The notes beneath the pieces were generated by a model, which saw only the letters and a program-made list of their open reading frames with translations, was not told the DNA's origin and searched no databases. From Streptomyces phaeofaciens (GTDB lineage: Bacteria; Actinomycetota; Actinomycetes; Streptomycetales; Streptomycetaceae): a stretch of DNA of 64,000 nt. The stretch spans positions 496,001 to 560,000 of the forward strand of contig NZ_BMSA01000001.1 in assembly GCF_014648915.1 (NCBI RefSeq), written 5' to 3'. The position numbers and the translations under genes are program-made. Shown in pieces: positions 24,368 through 33,821 of this stretch. Each line of letters opens with the position of its first letter. Position 1 is the first letter of the stretch.

Positions 24368-25024
24368 TTACGACGGAAGCCGCTCGCCCACCGCACGGGC
24401 CGCCGTGCGCCAGGCGGTGGTGACCGCGCTGCGCGCGGCGGCCGTGCCCCGGTCGGTCTCCGCGGGCAGCCGCAGCGGCGCACCCAGATGGACATGGCAG
24501 TGCGGCCGCCGGACCGGGGCCGTGAGCGTGCCCGCGAGCTGCTTCGCCGCCGAACCGGAGGCGATCCGCCGGGCACCCGCGTGTCCCACCGGCACCACCA
24601 GCGCGCCGGACGTGCGCGCCAGGCGGGCCAGTCCGGTGCGGAACGGCTCGGGCGCGGCGGCCGCGGCGTCCCTGCGGCTCGGCAGCTTCCCCTCGCCGTA
24701 CAGCAGCACGTGCCGGCCGCCGGCCAGCGCCTCGGCGGCCGCGTCCAGCGCGAGCGCCGCGTGGGCCGTGCCACGCGAGACGGGTATGTGTCCCGCCCGG
24801 GTCAGCGCCCGGCCGAACAGCGGGATCCGCCACAGCCCGGCGGCGGCCAGCACCACCGGCTCCAGGTCGTACCGGCGCAGCGCGGCCATCACGACGGCCG
24901 GGTCCGCCAGGGAGTCGTGGTTGGCGACGAACAGGGTCCCCGCGGGCAGCCGCAGCTTGATCTCGCTCGTGGTCGTGAGCCGGCCGAAGAACGGCGTCAG
25001 GGCGATGACGGTACGACTGAACAC
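24368..25024 (-). CDS. 1-acylglycerol-3-phosphate acyltransferase-like (PlsC family)
   Basis: 218-aa PlsC-like acyltransferase that would transfer an acyl chain to lysophosphatidate or a similar lipid acceptor at the membrane. The catalytic HX4D motif is His36-Asp41 (NHDSLAD). [10 protein letters not shown] is in the position of the conserved acceptor-binding EG(T/K) motif, and [10 protein letters not shown] follows. The GTG at 25024 has GGGAGG upstream. It converges on the LacI gene and is divergent from pgm. The family is broad, so the exact acyl acceptor is not assignable. Confidence 0.8.
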   Translation of the reverse strand: MFSRTVIALTPFFGRLTTTSEIKLRLPAGTLFVANHDSLADPAVVMAALRRYDLEPVVLAAAGLWRIPLFGRALTRAGHIPVSRGTAHAALALDAAAEALAGGRHVLLYGEGKLPSRRDAAAAAPEPFRTGLARLARTSGALVVPVGHAGARRIASGSAAKQLAGTLTAPVRRPHCHVHLGAPLRLPAETDRGTAAARSAVTTAWRTAARAVGERLPS

Positions 25025-25215
25025 GCTCGGGCCTCCCTGGGAACGCTGATGTGCGCCCAGTCTCGCCGCCACGGGTACGGCGGCACCTGAGTACGGATAC
25101 TCAAACCTTGTCCGGTGCGGGAGTTCACGCCCCGGCGGGCCCTCGCGGGCCCCCGCCGCGGCGGGGGAAGATGGACCGGCAAGCCAATGGTCAACCGACA
25201 TGGAGGAGCGGGCAC

Positions 25216-26856
<1,641 letters not shown>

Positions 26857-27368
26857 CGGAGCGTGCGGCCCCGACGGGGTCCCTCGGCTTCGGGGGACCT
26901 TTCGGGCTCGGGCGACGGCGAACCGGGACGCGCCGTCGCCCCGTCTGCGTCCGCCGTCGCTCGCCCGTCGGTGTCTGGCGGCGCCCGTCGCGCCCGTCGC
27001 CCGTCGGTGTCCGGCGGCGAGGGCCCGGCCGCCACTCGATCGCCCGCGCGCGCCGGAACGGCCCGGCGTACCCGGACGGTCCGTGCGTGCACGGCCGCCG
27101 GTTCGTGCGTGGACGGCCGCCGGTTCCGCCCGCGCACGGTCGTCGGTCCGCCCGCGCACGGCCTCGTGCCCGTCCCGGTCGGGCCGGGTGCCGCGGGGCG
27201 CGGACCGGGACCGGGGGACCGGGCGGGGATCGGTGGCCGACGGGGCACGTCCGGCTCTCGCTATGATCCTCTCAGGCTGAAATAAGAGTTTTGCCTGAAA
27301 TGGATGCCTGTCGCTGTCACGAGACGGCCGTGTCCGCCCCGAGGCCGCCGTTCCCGCCGGAGTGATCC
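26857..27368. repeat. 512-bp intergenic region with degenerate GC-rich repeats and an AT-rich element
   Basis: No convincing gene. Two 22-bp copies differing at one base (26962-26983 and 26998-27019) lie 36 bp apart, and ACGGCCGCCGGTTC occurs at 27091 and 27113. An open frame through 26863-27285 is low-complexity (Arg/Pro/Ser/Gly) and is not called. Near the downstream gene a short AT-rich island (27273-27301) holds CAGGC...GCCTG arms and two CTGAAAT copies, a likely control element for the SpoIIE-type phosphatase. Confidence 0.6.
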
Positions 27369-28274
27369 ATGTCCCGCAAGCGCCCCCCGGACGAGGGCGA
27401 CGAGCTGCTGGCCAGGCTCGGTTCGCTGACCGCCCAGGCGCGCGAGCGCGCGGAGCTGCAACGCTCCCGCGTCGAACTGGCCCTCGCCCTCCAGCGCGGC
27501 ATGCTGCCCAGGGACCTGCCCGTCGCCCCCGGCTTCCGGCTGGCCGTCCAGTACGCCCCCGCCTGCCACGGCCTCAACGTGGGCGGCGACTGGTACGACG
27601 CCTTCACCATGCCCGACGGCCGGATCGGCCTGTCCATCGGCGACGTTCAGGGCCACAACATAGAGGCGACCGCGTTCATGGGTCAGGTACGGGTCGGCCT
27701 GCGCGCCCTCGCCTCCGTCACCGGCGAACCCGGAGAACTCCTCGCCCGCACCAATGACCTGCTGCTCTCCCTCGGCAACGACCTCTTCGCCACCTGCACC
27801 TTCATGCGGCTCGACCCCGCCACCGGGGTCCTGGAGAGCGCCCGTGCCGGACACATCCCGTGCGTCTGGGCCACGGCGGACGGCAAGTCCGGCATAGCCG
27901 AGGACGAGGGCGGACCGCCGCTCGGTGTCGTGGCGGGCATCGACTACCCGGTCACCCGCTACCGCCTCACCAAGGGCGGGGTGTTCGTGCTGCTCACGGA
28001 CGGGGTGGTGGAGGGGCCGTCGCTCTCCGTCGACGAGGGGCTCGACCAGGTCGTACGGCTCGCCGGTATCGCCGCCGTCGCCGGCCTGGCGGCGGGCTCG
28101 CTCGCCGCCGCCGTGATCAAGGGCGCCGAACAGGTCGGACACGAGGACGACGCGGCGGTCCTGGTGGTGGGACACGACGGACTCCTGACGCAGGGGGCGG
28201 CCGGGTCCGGCATCGGGTCCGGTATCGGGTCCGGCATCGGGGCCGGGGGAGAGCGGCCTCGGATTCAGCCATAG
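27369..28274 (+). CDS. SpoIIE/PP2C-type serine phosphatase
   Basis: 301-aa cytoplasmic phosphatase of the RsbU/SpoIIE kind, which usually removes phosphate from anti-anti-sigma factors. LQRGMLPRDLP, NVGGDWYDAF (Asp74), IGDVQGHNIEA, VLLTDGVVEGP and EDDAAVLVVGH are the ordered family motifs. The usual GDVxGHG reads GDVQGHN here. There is no sensor domain, only a short N-terminal helix. The C-terminus ends in a GSGIGSGIGSGIG tail encoded by a 12-bp tandem repeat (about 28203-28245) that could vary in length. GGAG lies 7 bases before the ATG. The MASE1 gene follows 50 bases later. Confidence 0.88.
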   Translation: MSRKRPPDEGDELLARLGSLTAQARERAELQRSRVELALALQRGMLPRDLPVAPGFRLAVQYAPACHGLNVGGDWYDAFTMPDGRIGLSIGDVQGHNIEATAFMGQVRVGLRALASVTGEPGELLARTNDLLLSLGNDLFATCTFMRLDPATGVLESARAGHIPCVWATADGKSGIAEDEGGPPLGVVAGIDYPVTRYRLTKGGVFVLLTDGVVEGPSLSVDEGLDQVVRLAGIAAVAGLAAGSLAAAVIKGAEQVGHEDDAAVLVVGHDGLLTQGAAGSGIGSGIGSGIGAGGERPRIQP

Positions 28275-28324
28275 GGCCGGACGGCGGGCCTCCCGCCTCG
28301 CCGTGGGCGGCGGGGCGGTGTCTG

Positions 28325-29353
28325 ATGGCTGCTGTGGTGGGTACCCCGGATCCGGAGCTGCGGCGCACGGCCGTCTTCGCCCTCCAGACGCTCGCGGTCG
28401 CCGTCGGCTACTACGTCGCCGGGCGCCTGGGGCTGGTGCGGCAGCTCGTCGTCGAGGGCGCGGTGTTCACCCCGATCTGGCCGCCCACGGGTGTGGCGGT
28501 CGCCTGCCTGCTGATCTTCGGGATCCGGTCCTGGCTCGGTATCGCCCTCGGGGTCCTCCTCGTCATCCTGTCGATCACCCCGCTCCGGCCCGTGGCGCTG
28601 GTGATCGTGGCGGGCAACACCCTGGCGCCCGTCTGCGCCTATCTCCTGCTGCGCAGGGTCGGCTTCCGTGCCGACCTCGCCCGGTTACGCGACGGGCTCG
28701 CCCTGGTCTTCCTGGGCGCCCTCACCGCGATGCTGGTCAGCTCGACGGTCGGCGTGGGCCTCCTCGTCCTCACCGACCGGCTCGCCGCGGGCAGCTTCTG
28801 GGCGGTGTTCCTGGCCTGGTGGGTCGGCGACGCCATGGGTGTCCTGATCGTCACCCCGGTCCTGCTCATGTTCCACCGGGCGCAATGGTCCCAGCGGCCG
28901 ACCCGGTGGAAGGAGGCCATGGGCCTGGCCCTCATCTCCCTGGCCGCCGTCCCGTTCGCCACCCGCAGCCCCATCAGCCTGCTCTTCCTCGTCTATCCGC
29001 TGCTGATCTGGGCGGCGCTGCGCTTCCAGCTCGCCGGCAGCATGCTGTGCGCGCTGTTCACCTCGGTCATGGCCACCGTCGCCGCCACCGACGCGGTCGG
29101 CCCCTTCGCCCGGATGAACCGGGTCGAGGTGATGATCAAGCTCCAGGCCTTCAACGGGACCATGGCCCTGACCGCGCTGCTCCTGTCCGCCGTGATCATG
29201 GAACAGCGCAACACGCGGCGCTCCGTGGAGCGCGCCTGCCAGGAACTCGTCGAGGTCCTGGAACACCTCACCGCCGACGACAACCGCCCGTCCCCCTACG
29301 ATCCGCCCCCGTTCGGCCGGGACGGCCCGCACAAGCGGGACGGCTTCCCCTGA
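28325..29353 (+). CDS. MASE1-domain integral membrane protein (carries a TTA codon)
   Basis: 342-aa protein with eight or more predicted membrane segments and the MASE1 signature FTPIWPPTGVAVACLL. MASE1 is a membrane sensor module normally fused to histidine kinases, cyclases or phosphatases. Here no output domain follows, only a short C-terminal helix and a Pro-rich tail. It lies 50 bases after the SpoIIE-type phosphatase, so a two-protein sensor-phosphatase pair is plausible. Codon 121 (28685-28687) is TTA, which makes translation depend on the bldA tRNA in Streptomyces. The ribosome-binding site is weak. Confidence 0.8.
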   Translation: MAAVVGTPDPELRRTAVFALQTLAVAVGYYVAGRLGLVRQLVVEGAVFTPIWPPTGVAVACLLIFGIRSWLGIALGVLLVILSITPLRPVALVIVAGNTLAPVCAYLLLRRVGFRADLARLRDGLALVFLGALTAMLVSSTVGVGLLVLTDRLAAGSFWAVFLAWWVGDAMGVLIVTPVLLMFHRAQWSQRPTRWKEAMGLALISLAAVPFATRSPISLLFLVYPLLIWAALRFQLAGSMLCALFTSVMATVAATDAVGPFARMNRVEVMIKLQAFNGTMALTALLLSAVIMEQRNTRRSVERACQELVEVLEHLTADDNRPSPYDPPPFGRDGPHKRDGFP

Positions 29354-29454
29354 CGCGTCACCCGTGCCCGTGAGGCTTCGGTCGAACGTTCGGATACGGC
29401 AGTTTTCCGGTTCAGGAACGCCGGCCTCCCCTTCTCGCGGACCATGGGCAAGCC

Positions 29455-30057
29455 ATGACCGCGCACCCACTCCGCCGTGTCCGGCCCGGCCTGCCGCACC
29501 GTGGCGGAGCGGCGACCGGGGCCGCAGTGCTGCCCGCAGCCTCCTTCGCCGCCGTGGCGACGGCGCTGGCGGCGGCCGGTCACCATCTGGTCTTCGCCGG
29601 TACGGCCTCCGCCGCGGAGTGCCTGGTGGCGGCGGTCCTCCTCTTCGGGGGCGCCCTGCTGCGCGGGCCGGGCCGCGGATCCCTCCCGGGGGACCTCGTC
29701 GCCCTCGTCCTCGCGCAGGTGTCCGCCTGCGGCTGGTTCACCGGACTCAGCCCCGCCCCGACAGCGCCGGGCGCGGCCCTGCACGGTGAGCTGGGCGGCG
29801 CGCTCTACCTCGCGATGACCCTGGTCACGGCCGGCGTGCTGCGTGCCGCGGCCACCTCCCGCTCCCCGCTGTCCCTGGTGCTCCAGGAGCGGCTGCGGGC
29901 CTTCGCGCACCGGCTCCGCGCCCTGATGTCCGTGCGGATCACCGCCGGCCCCGCCGCAGCCTCGGGCCGGTCCGCCGGCGGCCGTGGCGGCAGGGACGAG
30001 GACCCCTGCTCGGAGGCGCTGGTGACGGGCACGGTCGGCCGCCGGGGCCCTCCCTGA
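29455..30057 (+). CDS. Hypothetical small membrane protein
   Basis: 200-aa protein that I do not recognise. The first two-thirds hold four hydrophobic segments (residues about 20-42, 48-70, 78-95, 110-130), followed by a basic cytoplasmic helix (LQERLRAFAHRLRALMSVR) and a Gly/Arg-rich tail. Many alanine residues and good codon bias support coding. It follows the MASE1 gene by 101 bases on the same strand, which may or may not mean co-transcription. No ribosome-binding site is obvious at the ATG. Confidence 0.55.
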   Translation: MTAHPLRRVRPGLPHRGGAATGAAVLPAASFAAVATALAAAGHHLVFAGTASAAECLVAAVLLFGGALLRGPGRGSLPGDLVALVLAQVSACGWFTGLSPAPTAPGAALHGELGGALYLAMTLVTAGVLRAAATSRSPLSLVLQERLRAFAHRLRALMSVRITAGPAAASGRSAGGRGGRDEDPCSEALVTGTVGRRGPP

Positions 30058-30358
30058 CGCGCATGGTTCCCCGTACCTGAGACCCGTCACGTCGGCGACC
30101 ACCGGGCGCCGACGCCCCACGCCCCGTGCCGTCGCCCCGACCCCCAATCCGAGCCCGAATCCGAGTCGAGCCCGAATCCGAGCCCCAATCCGCGCCCGAG
30201 TCCGCGCCCCAATCTGCGCCCGAGTCCGCGCCCCAATCTGCGCCCGAGTCCGAGCCCGAGTCCGCGCCCGGCTCCCCGGCCGTACGCCGGCGCGCGCCCT
30301 TCGCCACGCGGCCGGGCCGCTTTCCCCCCACCCGCCCCTCGCGACATCTGGAGCCCCC
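30058..30358. repeat. Tandem 12-bp repeats in a 301-bp intergenic region
   Basis: From about 30140 to 30275 the sequence is built of 12-bp units of the form GCCC(C/G)A(A/G)TC(C/T)G(C/A). Two alternating versions make a 24-bp higher period, with exact copies at 30192-30215 and 30216-30239 and a half copy at 30240-30251. The frame through it would encode a (PQSAPESA)n peptide, but it has no ribosome-binding site and is not called. No CRISPR features. Copy-number variation is likely between strains. Confidence 0.75.
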
Positions 30359-31444
30359 ATGACCGCACCACGCATCGACATCGTGCACCCCGCCGATCTG
30401 ACGCCCACGGACCTCGACCTGTGGAACGACCTGCGCAGCGCGACCGCCACCGCGGCCAACCCCTTCATGAGCGCACAGTTCAGCCAGGCCGTCGGCCGGG
30501 TGCGGCCCGACACCCGGGTGGCGGTCCTGCGCCGGAGAAGGAAGACCGTCGGCTACTTCCCCTACCAGCGGGGCCGATGGGGCTGCGGCCGGGCGGTCGG
30601 CCTGGGCGTCTCCGACTGCCAGGGCGCCGTCCTGCACCCCGGACTGCACCTGGACCCCCGTCACCTCATGAGCGCCTGCTCCCTGAACGCCTGGGAGTTC
30701 AACCACCTCGAGAGCGGCCAGGACCTCTTCCTGCCCTACGCCACCGGCCAGTTCGCCTCACCCGTCGTCGATCTCACCGGCGGCTTCGCGGCGTACGAGC
30801 ACCACCTGCGCGACCACGCCCGCGGCTTCCTGAAGGCGGCACGCGCCCAGGAACGCCGTATGGCCCGCAACATCGGCCCGCTGCGCTTCGTCTTCGACGA
30901 CCCGGACCCGGCAGCCCTGCGCGCCCTGGTCACCTGGAAGTCCGCCCACTACCGCCGCACCGGACGCCGGGACCCCTTCGCCCAGCCCTGGATCGCCCAG
31001 CTCGTCGAACTGCTCTCGGCGACCTCCGCACCGGACTGCTCGGGCATCCTGTCGGTGCTCTACGCGGCCGACCGGCCGGTCGCCGCCCACTTCGGCCTCC
31101 GCTCCCGGACGGTCCTCTCCTGCTGGTTCCCCTCCTACGACCTGACCGTCGCCACCTACTCGCCCGGCCGCATCCTCTACCTGCACATGATCGAAGCCGC
31201 CGCCGCGTCGGGCATCGACCTGGTCGACTTCGGCAGGGGCGAGGCCGCCTACAAGAACTCCTTCAAGACCGGAGACCTCCTCGTCCACGAAGGAGCCCTG
31301 CGCACGGCGGGTCCCGGGGGCGCCCTGCACTGGCTGCGCCGGGAGCCGATGCGGGCCGCCCACCGGCTGGTGCGGGACCATCCGACGCTGAAGAACGCGG
31401 CCGTACGCGCCCTCAGGACCGTCGGCACGATCCGGGCGCGCTGA
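30359..31444 (+). CDS. BioF2-like/CelD-type GNAT acetyltransferase
   Basis: 361-aa protein of the BioF2-like acetyltransferase (CelD/BcsL) group, a GNAT subgroup often tied to exopolysaccharide or cell-surface modification. Visible family features are ANPFMSAQFSQAVG at the N-terminus, AHYRRTGRRDPFAQPW in the middle, SVLYAADRPVAAHFGLRS, and the C-terminal DFGRGEAAYKNSFKTGD, which is the most characteristic. No membrane segment. GGAG lies 6 bases before the ATG. The acceptor is unknown and no polysaccharide genes are adjacent. Confidence 0.8.
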   Translation: MTAPRIDIVHPADLTPTDLDLWNDLRSATATAANPFMSAQFSQAVGRVRPDTRVAVLRRRRKTVGYFPYQRGRWGCGRAVGLGVSDCQGAVLHPGLHLDPRHLMSACSLNAWEFNHLESGQDLFLPYATGQFASPVVDLTGGFAAYEHHLRDHARGFLKAARAQERRMARNIGPLRFVFDDPDPAALRALVTWKSAHYRRTGRRDPFAQPWIAQLVELLSATSAPDCSGILSVLYAADRPVAAHFGLRSRTVLSCWFPSYDLTVATYSPGRILYLHMIEAAAASGIDLVDFGRGEAAYKNSFKTGDLLVHEGALRTAGPGGALHWLRREPMRAAHRLVRDHPTLKNAAVRALRTVGTIRAR

Positions 31445-31615
31445 GCGGCCGTCCCGTACTGCAACCGGGGGAGGAGGGGCGAGGCGGTTGCCGTGCCGCC
31501 CCGGCGCACCCCGCATCCTGCATCCTGACGTCCCTCCCGCGCGGCCGCCCGGTGATGTCCGGCGAGGCCGCCCCACCAGCGCGGTCCCCGCACCGCCCGG
31601 CCCCTACGGAGAACC

Positions 31616-32878
31616 ATGGCCGACCCCGGTCCCGAGGCCCGCGCCGCCGCCCTGCTGCGCCGCCCCCAACTGTGGCTGGTGCCCACGGTCCTGACGGGCC
31701 TGCTCGCCCTGCTGCTGTCCCTCCTCTACATGGGCGGCATCGTCAACCCCAACGGCGACCTGCGCGATCTGCCCATCGCCCTGGTCAACAGCGACACCGG
31801 CAAGCCACCCGCCGGGCAACGGCAGAACATCGGCACCGAGATCAGCGCGGCCATCGCCACCGACACGGCCGGCGGCAAGGCCGACTGGCGCACCCTCACC
31901 CGTGCGCAGGCGCAGGACCAGCTCGACTCCGGCAGGGTGTACGGCGCCCTCGTCATCCCGGCCGACTTCACCGACTCCGTCACCGCGCTGGCCACGACCG
32001 GCGCCACGAAGCGGCCGACGATGACGGTGCTCACCAACCCCGGCAAGGGCAGTCTGGGGTCCTCCCTCGCCTCGCAGATCACCACCCAGGCCGCGCGGCA
32101 GTCGTCCGTGGCCCTGGGCAAGCGGCTCGACGCGGCCGTCACCACGGCGGACTCCACGACCAAGGTGCTCCTTGCCGACCCGGTGGAGGTCGTCACCCAG
32201 GTCGGCCACCCCATCGGCACCCACAGCGGCCTGGGCCTGAGCGCCTTCTACTACACGCTGCTGCTGGTCCTGGCCGGCTTCATGGGCGGCAACGTCATCA
32301 GCAACGGCGTGGACACCGCGCTCGGCTACGCCGACAACGAGATCGGCCCCTGGCACACCCGCCGGCCCACCGTGCCGATCAACCGCACCCAGACCCTGCT
32401 GCTGAAGATGGCCATGACGGCGGGCATCACCCTGGTCAGCGCCTCACTGGTGCTGCTGGCCTGCGTCGGCATCCTCGGCATGGACGCCTCCCATCTGCCG
32501 CTGCTGTGGATCTACTCCTACTGCGCGGCCCTCGCCGTCGGCCTCGGTGTGCAGGCCATCAACGCCGCGTTCGGCGGGATCGGCCAGCTGGTGTCCATGT
32601 TCGTGTTCATCGTCCTGGGCCTGCCGTCCTCCGGCGCCACCGTCCCGCTCCAGGCGGTGCCCGACTTCTACCGCTTCCTGTCCCACTTCGAGCCGATGCG
32701 CCAGCTCAGCGACGGCGTGCGGGCCATTCTCTTCTTCGACGCGCGCGGCGACGCGGGCCTCACCCACTCGTGGATCATGATCGCCGTCGGCACGGCCCTC
32801 GCGCTCGCCTTCGGCTTCGGGATGACGACGTACTACGACAGGAAGGGCCACAAGCGCCTCACCCCCCAGCCCGCGTGA
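31616..32878 (+). CDS. YhgE/Pip-like (DUF3533/ABC-2 type) membrane protein
   Basis: 420-aa membrane protein. One N-terminal transmembrane segment (LWLVPTVLTGLLALLLSLLYMGGIV) is followed by a large extracytoplasmic part (residues about 40-200, with DLPIALVNSDTG, the typical YhgE/DUF3533 motif) and five to six C-terminal segments ending in a short basic tail. The architecture fits ABC-2-type permeases related to Pip/EsaA/YhgE, which take part in phage reception or export. No ATPase is adjacent. The start at 31616 follows GGAG by about 6 bases. Its stop is six bases from the convergent GNAT gene. Confidence 0.78.
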   Translation: MADPGPEARAAALLRRPQLWLVPTVLTGLLALLLSLLYMGGIVNPNGDLRDLPIALVNSDTGKPPAGQRQNIGTEISAAIATDTAGGKADWRTLTRAQAQDQLDSGRVYGALVIPADFTDSVTALATTGATKRPTMTVLTNPGKGSLGSSLASQITTQAARQSSVALGKRLDAAVTTADSTTKVLLADPVEVVTQVGHPIGTHSGLGLSAFYYTLLLVLAGFMGGNVISNGVDTALGYADNEIGPWHTRRPTVPINRTQTLLLKMAMTAGITLVSASLVLLACVGILGMDASHLPLLWIYSYCAALAVGLGVQAINAAFGGIGQLVSMFVFIVLGLPSSGATVPLQAVPDFYRFLSHFEPMRQLSDGVRAILFFDARGDAGLTHSWIMIAVGTALALAFGFGMTTYYDRKGHKRLTPQPA

Positions 32879-32884
32879 CCCCTG

Positions 32885-33718
32885 CTACGAGCGGGCGGGC
32901 TGGTCGGCGATCAGCAGAGTGAGGCCGGCGGGGCGGAAACCCAGGCGGGCGTAGATCCGGGCGACGGAGTCCTGCGCGTAGGCGAGGAAGACGGTGGTCA
33001 CACCATGCTCGCGGGCGTCGGTGACCAGGGCCGCCGTGACCGCGGCGGCCAGCCCCTGCCGACGGGCGGTGGGCAGGGTGCCCACCCCGCCGATCTCGGT
33101 CGTGCCGCCCGCCGGGTGGTAGTGACCGGCGGCCAGCGGGACCCCGTCCGGGGCGAAGGCGGCGAGCAGCCGCTTGTGCCCGGCCGTCAGGGTCGGCCGG
33201 ACCGCCGCCACCGTGCCGTCCGCGAGCAGCTCCCCGGCCACGGCCGACAACGCCTCGGCGCCGCCGGTGCTCCCCGGTGCGAAGGCCAGCCGGGGCAGCG
33301 CGAGGACGGCGGGCAGCGCGGGGTCGTCGGCGTCGACCGCCCGGATCGTCACCCCGTCCGGCAACGGCCGGGGCTCCATGGGCCGCTGCGGATCCAGGAT
33401 CATCAACGGCCGTTCCGCCACGGTCAGTCCGGCGGCCTCGATACGTTCCCGCAGGTCCGGCGCCGCCTCGGCCAGCCATTCGAACGCCTCCGGCACGCCC
33501 AGCTCCCGCTGCCGGGCCCGCACCCGTGCGACATCGGCCCCGGTCACCCGCCCGGCCGCGGCCCCGACGGGCTGAGCATGCCCCGGACCGCCGTAGTACG
33601 GCGCACCCGGCTCCTTCCGTACGAACAGCCGCAGCGGCCCGAACTCCTCGGCGTCGGAGAACAGCAGGGGAACGGTGGCGTAGTACCGCTCGATGCGTGC
33701 GTGCAGCGATTCGCTCAT
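32885..33718 (-). CDS. GNAT-family N-acetyltransferase
   Basis: 277-aa protein whose C-terminal half is a GNAT domain: GGVGTLPTARRQGLAAAVTAALVTDA is the acetyl-CoA loop and FLAYAQDSVARIYARLGFRPAG the terminal strand-helix. The N-terminal half (residues 1-110) is probably a degenerate second GNAT fold. Substrate unknown. The ATG at 33718 is chosen; an ATG three codons upstream (33727) lies directly against its only purine-rich segment. It is divergent from tap across about 100 bases. Confidence 0.78.
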   Translation of the reverse strand: MSESLHARIERYYATVPLLFSDAEEFGPLRLFVRKEPGAPYYGGPGHAQPVGAAAGRVTGADVARVRARQRELGVPEAFEWLAEAAPDLRERIEAAGLTVAERPLMILDPQRPMEPRPLPDGVTIRAVDADDPALPAVLALPRLAFAPGSTGGAEALSAVAGELLADGTVAAVRPTLTAGHKRLLAAFAPDGVPLAAGHYHPAGGTTEIGGVGTLPTARRQGLAAAVTAALVTDAREHGVTTVFLAYAQDSVARIYARLGFRPAGLTLLIADQPARS

Positions 33719-33821
33719 GCGGGGCATCCCACCACGGCGGGCCGGGGCACCGCACTCGCGGGTTAATTCCGGGGATAAATCCGTGGCTGATCATTGCTAG
33801 TCTCCGAGGTGGAGGTGGCCT

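Noticed and set aside
26863..27285. Possible 140-codon gene after pgm
   Set aside because: Low-complexity Arg/Ser/Gly/Pro composition made by nucleotide repeats, no ribosome-binding site.
30140..30275. Possible CRISPR array
   Set aside because: Repeats are 12 bp, contiguous and without unique spacers.
30126..30362. Open frame with (PQSAPESA)n repeats
   Set aside because: It consists of the tandem repeats, has no ribosome-binding site and overlaps the start of the next gene.
33721..33821. Replicon end (telomere palindromes) near tap
   Set aside because: No set of terminal palindromes is visible; the region is an ordinary divergent promoter gap.
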